Shown: positions 35,169 through 46,687, numbered from the stretch's first letter. The stretch: 64,000 bases of DNA from Maratus speciosus (GCA_963932465.1 CAWVRF010001061.1:407003-471002); one strand, 5' to 3'. The notes: a model not told the origin generated them from the sequence alone. Program-made: numbers and translations.

Positions 35169-36140
35169 CTAAAGATTTTCTATTAAATTCAGATCGGGTA
35201 ATTGCGCTGGCCATTTCAAAAGAGGAATTTTTTTGTGCAAAGGCCACTGCTTGACGAGCTTGCATGTATTGTTTGGGTCGTTATCATGCTGAAACAAATA
35301 GTTTCGACCAAAATTTTTTCTCCAATAAGGAACCAAATGATCTTGCAAGATATCTTTATACATTGCACCAATCATCTTGATGCGGAATTCAACTAATGGA
35401 CTGACACCTTTTCTAGAAAATGCTCCCCGCAGCATAAAGTGTCATCCGCCTTGCTGCATTGTAGGAATAACATATCTCGAATCATATCTTTTGTTTTTAG
35501 GTCATCGGATGTAGTGTCTGCCATCACTCCCAAAAAGGTTGAACTTCAATTCATCGGAGAATAATACTTTTTCCTAGATTTCACTTGTCCTCCAGTCTTT
35601 GTGTTCCTTGGCAAACGCCTGTCGGGCCCTCTGATTTTTTTTTTACTCGTGAAAGGTTTTTTAACACCGACTTTTCCATAAAGTCCTACGTCACGTAAGC
35701 GTCTTGACACGGTGGACCGACTTATTTCAGGTATATTTTCATTCCGTAAATCGCGGGATATTGCAGCGGCATTTTTATGCGGGTCATCAACTGCTGTTCT
35801 CCTGATAATTCTGCCCACACGAATAGTCGTTTTTCGAGCTCCCCCGGACCGTGGCAAGTCCTGAAGGTCATGGCCATCTTTATATATTTTTTAAAACATT
35901 GTTCACAGTAGATTTTCCAATCGATAACTTTCCCGCAATTTCACCAAAGTATTGACCCTTTTTCGAGGTCTCCCGGACCGTGGCAAGTCCTGAAGGCCAT
36001 GGCCATCTTTATATATTTTTTAAAACATTGTTCACAGTTGATTTTCCAATCAATAACTTTGCCGCAATTTCACCAAAGTATTGGCCCTTTAGCAAAAAAC
36101 AAGTCGCTTGTTTACGAACAATAAATGTTGAACTTTTCAT
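35169..36140 (-). pseudogene. Tc1-family transposase, broken
   Basis: Reading leftwards from a Met at 36140, the N-terminal helix-turn-helix region reads KGQYFGEIAAKLLIGKSTV and then NNVLKNI before a stop. A 129-bp (43-codon) segment is then repeated in tandem (anchor CGGACCGTGGCAAGTCCTGA at 35845 and 35974 on the plus strand). A second helix-turn-helix part follows (ISRSTVSRRLRDVGLYG, 35546-35857). A third stretch (35169-35435) has the LFQHDNDPNNTCK second-Asp region and the WPAQLPDLNLIENL third acidic region. A frameshift separates the last two stretches near 35440-35545. Tc1 transposases catalyse cut-and-paste at TA sites; this copy cannot make a whole protein. Confidence 0.9.
35845..36102 (-). 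repeat. 129-bp in-frame tandem duplication within the transposase
   Basis: Two adjacent copies share CGGACCGTGGCAAGTCCTGA, then CATGGCCATCTTTATATATT, and a common stretch to TTTCACCAAAGTATT. The period of 129 bp is a multiple of three. The copies differ at few positions, so the duplication is young or the element is. Confidence 0.85.
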
Positions 36141-37853
36141 TTTTGAATTTCAACTACAATTATTCACGTGTATTAATTAACAAACACGGCCAAAAAACAC
36201 TTTACCGATAGCAAAAACTAACGAATGTAGTGATGGCCTGAAACTTTTGCACACGCGAATTTTGAATTCCTCCCCTTTGCATGGAGTGTCTTCAGTATCC
36301 AATCAATATGATCACATGGTCAGAGATCATTTGCATATTCCTAACTATTGGAACAATTGCACTACTTCTTCTCTGAAACATTCTGGCAAACAAATCAAAG
36401 AAACTAACTGGCTGGAAACTTTTGACCGCCACTGTATAATTGACAACTATTATATACTAGTTATTGCTATGTAAATATCAATTTAAACCAAAGTTAATAG
36501 TTTAATATTAACTGCGCGGTGAGTATATTAGCTAAAAGGGGCGATAAGGTACTACAGTCTTTCAATATTCTAACCCAGAATTGGGTTTATTAAATGGAAA
36601 ATACCTTACGGGAACCGTTACGTTTTATTTTATTTTACCAGATTTTCAAACGTAATCAATGTAAATTTTAAACTATCCTAAAGTCTTTAAAAAATATATT
36701 TTACAAAATACATACATTTGTATAAATTATTAGTATATATTTTTAATTAAGATCCCTACTTACAGGTCTGCTTGAAATAATATCGAGTGCTGCATGCGGC
36801 AGCGGGTTGCGTAGGGAGATGGCATACCGCATTAATGGAAGATGCAGATATTTTCGACGATATTTCAGCCTAGCTTCTGCAAACTCCACAATTACTTAAT
36901 AGAGTCCGCTCTTTTACTTGATCCCATTGGTTCATCAGTCTATCTCCATTGCAGTAGAATCCCTCCTCCGGCCAGTATTTATTGACAGTCATATGATCTG
37001 GCGCTAAGATTTTTGTGTTTTGAGTTGCTTAAAAATTTTCATACGTCATCAGAAAATGAGATCATCTTTAATAATATGTAAGATCTTAATTATCAACGTT
37101 TAATAATGTAGTGTATGGTGCAGAGTTAAATAAAAGTTGAAGTGGTTAAATGCCGTAATTATTCTTATTTAATAAGATGGATTTGTAGTTGTGGCGGATT
37201 TTCTACTTATGTAAAATTTTCGAGTGATCTAAGAAACATGTTTCCATCAGGATATAATTTCCTAGACATTTTATGATGAAACACAGAAGTTCTTCGATCC
37301 TGTGCCAAAGGTAATAGTGCCGATTTCAAAGTTGCAATATAACGAGCTTCACTATAACAAGCTTCTGTTAACGAGCTTCACTAGTAAGAACTTCTATTTA
37401 ATGGAATGATGCGATAACCTTGACTGGCGTCTTCGATAATAAAATCAAGAGAGAGGAAGCTGTTATGATGTCCAGAGATCCGTAAATTTTTCTATGAGTG
37501 ATTACCAGCTTATCCTGCAACATATCTATATATCTATAAAATATTTTGGAACAAAATTAGAAGCATGTACGCATTTGCATCTGAAAATCTATTTTTCTTA
37601 GATTGACAAAGTTATTGAAAAGCTTTAGAGCAATTATTGAAAACCACTGATTTTCTTATTAAAAGAATATTTGCAAGGAACCTCAGATATATATAGATGT
37701 ATATACAAGGTAGTGAGCTTTTCGGTTTATATAATTCTTAATTAGACATTTTCCTTAAACTTTAATTGAAACAGTAATAAATATAAAAGCAAAAGCATTT
37801 TTTTCTTTATTAACTACAACTATTGGTCTCGATAGCCTTTCATTATATTTTAG

Positions 37854-37919
37854 GTGAATGGCGTGAATACCCAAGGTGAAAATATTGCTGACAATGGTGG
37901 AATCAAAGAATCATATTTG
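37854..37919 (+). CDS. M13 metallopeptidase exon with third zinc ligand (GENIAD)
   Basis: This is a 66-nt exon, phase 0 at both ends, with acceptor TTTTAG and donor GTAATT. It reads VNGVNTQGENIADNGGIKES then YL. N-x-x-x-T-x-G-E-N-I-A-D-N-G-G is one of the most conserved blocks of family M13. Its Glu is the third zinc ligand, and the Asp orients the first zinc His. The remaining C-terminal part (the LPGL/QLFF/WC block, the catalytic His and the final Cys-x-x-Trp) should follow in later exons. I searched the rest of the window by eye without finding it, so it lies beyond 64000, is hidden in very small exons, or is lost. Confidence 0.96.
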
Positions 37920-38270
37920 GTAATTCTTTTTAATATTTATTTTAGAATAAAATAATATGCTATGAGTGCAGAATGATTATGTTGTCGTTACAATGTAGAA
38001 TTATCGAACGCTAAAAGTTACTAGTTTTTTTTGTCCTATGCATGAGAAGAAAGTGAATGAAAAACCAAAAATAAAGAGAATGAATGCAATTTATTCTCCG
38101 GAAATTACCGTAATCTTTCACATGCCACTGACAGAGTTCAAAAAGGCTATTAAAAAAAAAAAAAAATCATTTCGTAGAATGTCTCAGCCACATTAACCAT
38201 CCAATTTGAATTTTCAAAATTAAAGCGTATCGTTAACTTAAACAATTTTTATTATAGAGCACAGAAAACC

Positions 38271-38680
38271 AACCTCTAGACGATTTTTTTTTTTAGTATG
38301 GCGATTTTTTCCCCATTCTGACCAGAAAATAAGAGTTCTAACTTTTTGCGACTGCTCTTTCATCTTCACCTAATACTTCATTTATAATAGTTGTTTCATA
38401 ATAATGGAAGCCATCAATCCATCAGAAGAAAATAATTCGGTTAAGCGGGACTCGGATAATTGGGACTCTACAGTAGTATAAAACATATTTAATCTTTAAG
38501 ATTTAAAACAGACGCTTTTATTTTATATAAAATGACGTCATTAGCATCCGGAGGAATAATTCCTCATTTACGATCCAATCTTAAACAACGTGTACAGTAA
38601 AATAAGACGTGCGTAAGAGTGATTATCGTTGAATAATGCACAAATCCAAAAAAAGAGATTTCGTAATTCAAGAAACTGAA

Positions 38681-38716
<36 letters not shown>

Positions 38717-39180
38717 AAGAAAAAAATCGGCTGGTCATGATTCACATGCCTTAATTTATTTCTAATATTATTATAGATACTTAAAATTAAATATAATTTA
38801 TATTAGCTCCGTGTTTTATCAGAAATCATTCATTTATATTTTTTCAAAATAGCACGTATTTTAATTTTTTTTTTCAGTTTTTATGAGAAAATGGCAACAA
38901 AGAGATATAATTGCTATTTTTCAACTATTTTTTCTTTACTTTCTACAGAAATGGAGTACTTGAGTTGACAAAATTAAACAAATGGTGCTAAAAACTACAA
39001 AAAAATTAATATCTCAAAAATAAATGGACATGCAGTTTTCAAACAAATTGCATTTAAAAGTACATTTTTTCCCCCAATACGACTGTATAAAAATTGAAAA
39101 ACTTGCGATGCTTAGAAGTTTAAAAAATTGCAGTAGAGATTATTCCGTATAATAATACCTCTGCTTTGTTTTACGGCTGG
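38271..39180 (-). repeat. Dispersed repeat shared with 41930-42730 and 3360-3870
   Basis: From 38330 the sequence (TCACCTAATACTTCATTTAT, then CAATCCATCAGAAGAAAATAA) matches 41945-42030. From 38500 (AAAATGACGTCATT) to 39160 it matches 42090-42640 and, inverted, the Helitron interior at 3360-3870. So two element types are joined: a pogo/Tigger-like end at 38435-38475 (CGGTTAAGCGGGACTC, then ATAATTGGGACTCTACAGTA) and a Helitron-derived part. Confidence 0.7.
38681..38714 (+). repeat. Poly-A tract
   Basis: A run of about 34 A residues within the Helitron-derived repeat. The sister copy at 42230 has only a short A-run at the same place, so the tract has expanded in this copy. Confidence 0.9.
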
Positions 39181-39749
39181 ATTATACAAAGTAACGTTAT
39201 TTTTTGGAGACGACATTTTATTAGCTGGGAGAAAGAAATAGCATACGGGAGGCTAAAAAGAGAATACCTGAAGTGTCTGAAAAGCTGGCTACTCTTTACG
39301 TTCTTTTCGATAAAAATTAAATTAGAAAAAACATTACAGCAATGAATAATTCCTTTAAAAATATTCCTGAAACCCATAATCAGATTGAGAAAGCTCTGAC
39401 CACCATGGCGAATGAAAGGGACACTAAATTAAAACGTCTGACGGAATACATAGGGAACAAAGTTGTGCCGCTGCTGGTGGAGAATGTTATCACAATAAAT
39501 ACTAAGTAAAACAGTCGCGCAAACTTTTAAAAAAATATCGAGTGGGTTCAAACAATTTTGAGTAAAATAACACATACAATGTTTTTCCCTTCGGCGTCGG
39601 TGTGGAGAGCGGGGAGGAGCGAATGACTAAAGGTGATAATTCAAAGTAAAATTATGTTTTCTCTAAGTAAGTTATAAAATTATCATAATTTAATAAACAA
39701 TTTTAAAAAACTGTATTTTTATAAGTTCTTCTTTATAAGTACATTAATA

Positions 39750-41442
39750 CAGTGAAACTCCCATTTAACGAAGTCTCATCGTTACACTTAAACACTTCGT
39801 TATGAAGGAAATTCGTTAAATAGAAATCAACACAAATTCATGAAATTTGTATAATAAAATACACGTGCATAAAATAAAAAATATACATAAAAGGGAAATA
39901 TTGGAAAAATGCATTTTAATTCGGGCAGTAACTTTTTTTTATGCAATGTTGACATAATAGAAAAATTTAATTAGAATAATGTCTGAAAAAAACACATAAT
40001 AAAGAGAGGTAAACACAAACTGAAGCGTAGCGCACCTTTTCTCTTTTTTCTTAGTATTCCAAATTCTTAACTATAAATTAAATTTAAAAAATCAAAAAAC
40101 CCGACTGCGTAAAAAGCGAACTAATTAATTATTTATCTTCAATGTGAAACTATTTTTTTTTCAATTTCTACTATTAGCTCACACTCTCGCTATATATATA
40201 TCTTGTTCAAATTTTCAATCGTTAATAAAATACTTATTATTCATCCAATCAAGCTCAAATAATTTTTTTTTAACTTGTAGTGGATGACACTTGATGTTAA
40301 TCCAGTTTTTTTTTCAAATATTATTTCATTAATTAAATTAAATTAATTAATTTTCAATAATCGAGAGAGCCCTCTTCTTGATCAAGGTAGTTTTAGACCG
40401 AGAGAGCCCTCTTTTTGATCAAGGCATTTTAAGCCCTACTCAACAGGAAAGAAGAATGGGAGAAAAAAAATCTCTTATTGACCTAAGTAGGAATTGACTT
40501 AAAATATTTTTTATATTACTTGTTTATATTACTTTCCTATTTTTTTTTATTTATTTACTTGTACTGATGACTTTTAAGTTGTGTTTAATTGTTAGTTCCT
40601 ATCTATAAACACTGTTTTGATGAGGTCTATAGATGCCTCTGATGGTTAGAGTTGCAGTAAAGCTAGAGATCCACAATACATACACAACTTCCAGGTTGTA
40701 TAATATTTTAACGGAGCTTCTGACTGTAAAATAGTCAATGAAACATCGTCTTCATTTCGAAAGACCTATCCAATGATATGCCACTCAATAACGTGAGAAA
40801 TTTTTTTTTTCGTCATTACTGCCATTTTGTATTTAACGGCCGCCATTTTGAATTTATGAAAACAAAACCTTGTCTATAGCCATCGGGCCGTTAAGACAAA
40901 TTGATAGAGACCTCATTCATTAAAATCCATCCAGCCATTGGGATGTTTCGAGGGTATAAAGAAATCCACGTACACAGATACGCGTGAAAAACATAACCCT
41001 TCTTTTCAGTCGGGTAATAAGTCTCTAATATTACTTTGTACAGGTTTCTTATAAAAATATACTGTTCATAAAAAAATTCGCACTCTTGTAAGTATCCGAA
41101 GAAATCATCTGTAACATTTTCGTGATATTGAAATCCCTTCTTATTGTATCGAATGCTTTTAGCATTTCTTCTTTTGAATGTAAATGATTAAATAAATAAA
41201 TAATTTCATTTTCATACAATCAATTGAAATAAATTCATACATCCATCGCAACAGGAACCTCTCCGTTTGAATGTTGTACACTCTTGAAAGTGGAATAAAC
41301 TTCGTTATATAGAAAACATTTTTCGTAATATGGAGATTAATTTACATGTTAATAGTGTTCAAAGTCAAAGTTCAGCAGAAAATTTCGTTAAGTAGAAAAC
41401 TTCTTTAAATAGGGACTTCGTTACAATAGGGATGTTCCACTG
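39750..41442. mobile_element. pogo/Tigger-like TIR element, 1.7 kb
   Basis: TA flanks (39748-39749, 41443-41444) enclose ends CAGTGAAACTCCCATTTAAC (then GAAGTC) and the inverse GACTTCGTTACAATAGGGAT (then GTTCCACTG). A second pair of TTCGTTA(A/T)(A/G)TAGAAA words lies inside both ends. CAGTG(G)AAC-type ends with TA duplication fit pogo/Tigger elements. The interior has no transposase and includes a repeat shared with 850-1480. Confidence 0.75.
40082..40520 (+). repeat. Dispersed repeat, inverted copy of 850-1480
   Basis: It shares, in inverse, the words around 870-920 and 1260-1480. The middle here holds two direct copies of a ~40-bp motif (GAGAGCCCTCTT, then TTGATCAAGG) at about 40363 and 40400 that are absent from the other copy. 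Confidence 0.6.
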
Positions 41443-41789
41443 TATTTATCGTAAATTGCATAAAAATTACTAACTATTTAAAGTGCAAAAAACTAATTGT
41501 CAAGAAAAACATACATTTCAGTCGCCTAAATGCTTTATCGTTTCAAGTCATTAAAAAAGACGGCAAACTATGCAAGAAATTTGTTTCTGACATTTTGTAT
41601 ACACCAGCTGAAGGGGCTTTCAGCACGCCTGTAACTCTAACCGATGTCCTTACTAGTTTTCAAACAAAAGTATTTTGTGAGCGTCAATAAAACTAAATTT
41701 TATTTTAGACAAATAATTAATTGAATAAACTAGAGAACAGGAATTCTGCTTTTTCAGAATTTAGTGTCGCCTTCGGCATTTCCATTACT

Positions 41790-42055
41790 TCATTTTCTTC
41801 TGATGGACTGACAGCTTCTATTATTGTGAAACAGCCATTATAAATGAAGTGTTAGGTGAAGATGAAAGAGCAGACGTAAAAAGTTAGAACTCTGATTTTC
41901 TGGTCACAATGGCCATAATTTTTTTTTTTTTTTTTTACGGCTGATCTTTCACTTCACCTAACATTTCATTTATAATGGCTGTTTCATAATAATAGAAGCC
42001 ACCAGTCCATCAGAAGAAAATAACTCGGTTAAGCGGGACTCTACTGCAGTACAAA
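41790..42055. repeat. Inverted repeat with Tigger-like outer end
   Basis: The left arm (about 41795-41880) and right arm (about 41940-42020) are inverse copies around a T-run at 41920. Shared words include TTCTTCTGATGGACTG and its inverse CAGTCCATCAGAAGAA. The right side ends in CGGTTAAGCGGGACTCTACT, which resembles a pogo/Tigger terminus. The structure would form a long hairpin. Confidence 0.7.
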
Positions 42056-42059
42056 AAAT

Positions 42060-42730
42060 ATTTCAATTTTAAGACTTAAAGCACACGTTTTATTTTATGT
42101 AAAATGACGTCATTCGCATCCGCTTAAGAATTCCACATTTACGATCTACTCTTAAACATCTACAGTAAAGCATGCATAGCACATCACTATCGCGAAATAA
42201 TGCACAAATGCAGCAAAAAGATTCCGTCATTCAAGAAAAAAAAAACCCGTCTATCTAATGATTCATAGATACTTACAATTAAATATAGTATATAATAGCT
42301 CCATTGTTTTAACAGAAATCATTCGTTTATATTTTTTTCAAAATAGCACGTATTTTAATTACATTTTTTTCGGTTGTTTCGAGAAAATGGCAACAAAAAT
42401 ATATAATTATTATTTTAAAACTATTTTTCCTTTGCTTTCTACAGAAATGGAGTACTTCCGTTGCCAATATTAAGCAAATGGCTCCAAAAACTACAAAAAA
42501 ATTAATATTTTAAAAAAAAATGGAGGTACAGTTTTCAAACAAAATGCATTTAAAAGAACATTTTTTCCCCAATACGACGGTATAAAAATTGAAAATGTGC
42601 GATGCTTAGAAGTTTAAAAAATTGCTAAAGAGTATTTAATCGCAATGCTTTGTTTAACGGCTAGCTTCTGTAAGGTAACGTTATTTTTTGTACACAAAAT
42701 AAGCTGGGAGAAAGAAATAGCATACCGTAC
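42060..42730 (-). repeat. Helitron-derived repeat, sister of 38500-39180
   Basis: It matches 38500-39180 in direct orientation over most of its length (AAAATGACGTCATTCGCATC, ATGGAGTACTTCCGTTGCCA, TTTTTCCCCAATACGACGGT) and 3360-3870 in inverse. From 42730 to 43420 I see no recognisable feature. Confidence 0.7.
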
Positions 42731-43423
42731 CGGAGGTTAATAAATAACGAAATAAATCGATGAAAACTGTGTGGACGGAGAGATCAAATTATTGGGTGGG
42801 CTCACGCCCCACGGGCTCATATTAAAGTTGGCTCCTCTGAGTGAAAAGGTTCTTCAGCGTTTTCTCGCATTTCCTTATATATTTCAGAAATTTCAGTTGC
42901 GTCCAATATAACATTCGGAAACATTTTTAAAAAAGTTAAAATAGATTTGCTAGGTAAGCAATGGGAACTAGCATATAAAAAGTATGTGCCCTTGTCATTT
43001 TTGACTAACGACAGCATCCAAATTCTGGATTACAAGAAGCAACACATTCTGGACTCAAAATAAATATAAAAATTAAATTTTTGAAAGGCAACATGGTAGT
43101 ATGAATATGCCTGAGATGTTTTTGAGAAGACAGAGGAATTTTTGAATATGTTTACATCGAAATTAAATTGCAAAATTTTAAAACATAATTTAAATACCAT
43201 TTCAAAAACTGACGAAACTGACTAACAAGTGCTACTGTGGATTTTCGCCCATAAAACACGGCTCCCAACTGAAATGGTCCGCCAACTGAATACCAATATT
43301 TTCTTAGAAAAAATTCCTTTTTAGGTTTTTCTTGCAGATTGTGCAGAAATCACCTTTGGATGTTAATTCTAGCGCAAATGTTGTGGAAAACTACAATGAA
43401 ATTTTCTGTTAAAAATATTGGTA

Positions 43424-43470
43424 CAGTAGAACCTCGATTAACCAAGCTTCGATTAATCGCGGTTTTTGTT
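43424..43470 (+). repeat. Single pogo/Tigger-like terminus
   Basis: TACAGTAGAACCTCGATTAA, then CCAAGCTTCGATTAATCGCGG, has the wording of Tigger/pogo ends, including the internal ATTAAC(C) repeats. No inverted partner was found to the right within the window, so this is probably a solo end. Confidence 0.55.
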
Positions 43471-43929
43471 AACCGAGCCGAGGCATGGCCATTATTAAAA
43501 TCCGATAATTATCCGAAAATCATTCCACAAAATAATAATTCAAAAGAGGAGAGAGTATGAATTCCAGCAGACTCAAAACTCACAGACCAGGGTTGCCACG
43601 CTTCAGGGTATTTTCCAGGGGAAATATCAGTATTTGTTTATAGAAAAATAAATCTAAGTTAAACGTAGGAAATTTCGCCTTATTTGCGGAGAGATTTTTT
43701 ATTAGAAAATACCCCAGCAAACACAGATTTGCCAGGAAAGTCACCAATGGATGTCAAATTTATCATGATTGTCAAGTAGATCAATTTTTATGTAACATTG
43801 CGATATGTATTTAATGGCAAAATAAAGTTATATCGTATAAGTGGTGCCAGTAGAATGTATGACAGACGATAGAAAATCGTGGCCCTGCAAAAGCGTTAAA
43901 TACTGTTATCCATGAAATATCCGACTTAT

Positions 43930-44102
43930 GATGATTGTTTAACATGTCACTAATATGTGCGCCGGGCGGTAATCATTTGACACCACGGATAGTATGATTT
44001 GCTAATGCGCCACTGGTTTCCTATCTGTTTTGTGCCATGTTACTCGTATAACTTTATCATAGTGAAGAGTGGCAACAGTAAGATGAAATCGGGGAAATTT
44101 CA
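43930..44102 (+). promoter_or_regulatory. Possible promoter/5' UTR of a second gene
   Basis: GC content and CpG count rise here against a strongly AT-rich background (GCGCCGGGCGG at about 43960, TCGGGG at 44088, then GGCGGCGGCCGC). A TCATAGTG word at 44058 could serve as an initiator. There is no convincing TATA box at the usual distance. The claim rests mainly on the contrast in composition and on the open frame with donor site just downstream. Confidence 0.35.
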
Positions 44103-44176
44103 ATGGCGGCGGCCGCTGTGTTTTGGATCGAACGGCGCCTGGTAAGCATGTGGTTTTCTCGCTGTAAATGTGAAAG
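44103..44176 (+). CDS. Possible first coding exon, unidentified gene
   Basis: An ATG at 44103 in a fair context (TTTCAATGG) opens MAAAAVFWIERRL, followed by GTAAGC (44142). The frame stays open through VSMWFSRCKCE to a stronger donor, AAAG|GTAAGT, at 44177. Short alanine-rich starts in a CpG patch are typical of animal first exons. An overlapping ATG at 44083 gives a different frame (MKSGKFQWRRPLCFGSNGAW) that stops at the first donor. I do not recognise the protein. The exon at 63684 would fit in phase with either donor, but that link is speculative. If the M13 gene continues beyond the window, this would be a gene nested in its intron. Confidence 0.4.
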
Positions 44177-45654
44177 GTAAGTGCTTTACTAGTACTCTAT
44201 TTTTTTACTATTTGTCATTGAATAGAAATTTTAAATAATTCGTAGATGTCAGTGGCAAAAATGCCAACATTACACGCATGTTACCTGTTTTGAAAATATT
44301 ATGTAAACAAACAAGCAATCGTCAAAACAATAGTCTGATAAATTCGTAATCATGTGTCGATACAGGTTTTTTTTTCTTGAGGCCCATTTTGTGAAAAATA
44401 AAAGTTATTTTTATGAAATTTATAATTTATTTATTTATTTATTTTTTGGAAACATTTTGTCACGAAAAATGAAATGCAGTTTCTCAAAGTCGAAACAAAT
44501 CGCCAATAATTTCTTTAAAAATCCTTCTATTAAATTTTTCCGTTATGGTGAGTTTATTTTGTTTAAATATTAAACATTTCAATAGAAATAATCAATGAAA
44601 AGTATTTTTTTATCGGCGATTTTGTGAAGGGGCCTGTTTTGTTGATAACATGATTTAAATTCTCAATTGTTTTTATATGTAATGCGCTGGAAATGCCGTT
44701 ATTGAAATCGATCATGACACTACAAAACTGCGAAGAAAAATTGTTTAATAAAATCACTTCAGTTTTAAAAGTAATCATGAGTTTCAGAATAGCGATCATT
44801 TTCAAAAATGGCATTTTAGCACGCTTGGGGGGGAAAAAAAAAAAGCTAATTCATTTTGCAAACGACAAACACATCTCTTACCAGTAAAGGATTTATTTTA
44901 CCAGCCAGCTAGATGTAATGTACAGTTGAAAAAAGTTAGGACAAAATTTCACAATTGCAAATATAATTCATTACTACAATGAAGTTTCATGTTAAATTTT
45001 TTTTTTTTTTTCTATGTTTCTTCTTTTTTTTCCCCCCTTTCATATTAAACCTAAGAAATTTATGCAACAGATAAAAGTTTAGTGTGGAGTAGAACTTAAT
45101 ACTCTGTTTACATTTTGGAAATTAGCAGAAATGCAAAATATAAACAATTTTTTGTTCTACCAAACTCTACCCTGCAATTTATAAATTTGCCTAAAAATTC
45201 ACTTGCCTAGTCAGAAAATCCATTCGCCAGTGGCGAGTAGAATGGTGTGATTGCTTTCCCCTGTTTATAGATGTTTAAATAATTTGTTATAATGCAGGGA
45301 CTTACCTGTTAACTGGGCCAAGTAAATAGATTTCAAAAAATGGTTGTCAATTGTCGATTTTGTTTATATTATTGTCAGTCGCCAATCATGTTAAAAATGA
45401 TTATTTAATAAATTCATAAAATCATTAAAAATATAACAGCAAACCAAAATAATAGAAAAGTAATTTAGTAAACATTTATTAAGTAAATAATATCAAATAG
45501 GCTGCTTTCAGCAATAATTGATATTAATATTTTTTAACATTGATAGTTTTATTTACTGCAGTTTGTCCACTAAAATGCATATAAACAATATGCAATGCAT
45601 ATATACACTCTATCATTGAATATATTATATTTTTACCTATACTATATGTATATT
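44177..45654. other. No clear feature
   Basis: AT-rich sequence with homopolymer runs (A near 44835, T near 45000). Short open frames exist on both strands but none shows a recognisable domain or splice context. Confidence 0.6.
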
Positions 45655-45734
45655 AGGTACTTTTCGGTTAGCCGGGTGCCAGTGTTATATATACATACAT
45701 GTATATATACATTTATGTATATATATATATATAC

Positions 45735-45811
<77 letters not shown>

Positions 45812-45902
45812 TATATATGCATTTATATATACAGATGTATGTATATATACAATATATATGTATATATAACACTGGCGTCCGGCTAATCGAAAAGTACCGT
45901 AT
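45655..45902. repeat. Palindromic element with TA-microsatellite core
   Basis: Arms of about 38 bp, GGTACTTTTCGGTTAGCCGG (then GTGCCAGTGTTATATATAC) and the inverse on the right (GTATATATAACACTGGCGTC, CGGCTAATCGAAAAGTACC), flank some 165 bp of (TA)n/(TATG)n. The arms differ at three or so positions. The outer words resemble pogo/Tigger ends, so it is probably a minimal MITE with an expanded core. The long open frames across it are dinucleotide artefacts. Confidence 0.85.
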
Positions 45903-46039
45903 GTTATATAGTGTTAACTCTAGAGGTAGGCCACCAGGCAGAATTTTTTATAAAAAGGGCACACTGATCTCAAAAAGGACATTCTTGTACCTTGTTTAAA
46001 AAAATATTCTAAACATATTTGTTTGTCACCTTTATCAAT

Positions 46040-46687
46040 AGAATTTTGTGACTGTTTGAATTTCAGGATTCCCCCTTACCCCCTTTTCCTCATCCCAATC
46101 GACTGACAAATTTCTCGTTATTTTTTCTGCGACTGATTGAGAATTTCACTTTTTTTTTCCCCCTGCAACAGACAGAAGAATTTTGTATTTTTTTTTTCTC
46201 ATGATTGACTCGCAAATTTCAATTTTTTCATTCAACAACTGACAAATTTTGCAGTATTTTAAGCCAGCTAACATGGATTTCTCGTTTTTTTAAAAACGAT
46301 TGACTGGTGAATTTCACTATTTTTTTCAACGACTGAAAGATGATTTTCAGAACTTTATTTCTGTAATCGACTGACAAATTTTGTGATATTTTATTTCTAC
46401 TGATTGGTGAAATTCACTTTTTTTTTTCTCTTGCTACTGATTGCCGCAACCTTTTTTTCACGTACACTCGGTGGATGAATTTCCCTGTGTTTTCTGTACA
46501 ACCAGAATTTCGAGATTTTTTCCCCCAACTGACTGAAGATTTTTTAAAAATACTACTTTTTTCATATGACCAGTTGGCAAATTTCATGATACCCACAACC
46601 AAAGGATGGAATTTACAAATTTTTTCTGCTCTATCAGTAGATGTATTTTGTAAGTTTTGGCTATCCTTGATTATGTCCTGAGAGGAC

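Larger units (their letters stand above)
34757..36434 (-). mobile_element. Tc1-like transposon, 1.68 kb
   Basis: TA at 34755-34756 and 36435-36436 flank inverted ends that begin CAGTGGCGGCAAAAGTTTCC on the left and, on the complementary strand, CAGTGGCGGTCAAAAGTTTCC on the right. The interior encodes a broken Tc1-family transposase on the minus strand. Ends, TA duplication, length and protein all agree. Confidence 0.95.
34130..37853 (+). other. Intron of the M13 peptidase gene (3.7 kb, phase 0)
   Basis: The donor is GTAAGA and the acceptor is TTTTAG. It contains the Tc1-like element at 34757-36434. From 36440 to 37853 I see no clear feature apart from a short minus-strand open frame (36870-37007) that I could not identify. 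Confidence 0.85.

Noticed and set aside
36870..37007. Minus-strand frame reading MTVNKYWPEEGFYCNGDRLM
   Set aside because: Its composition looks coding-like, but it is only 45 codons with no recognisable family or splice sites; it might be a transposon scrap.
45595..45999. Open frames of 134 and 76 codons on both strands
   Set aside because: They consist of Tyr/Ile repeats from a TA-dinucleotide core inside a palindromic element.
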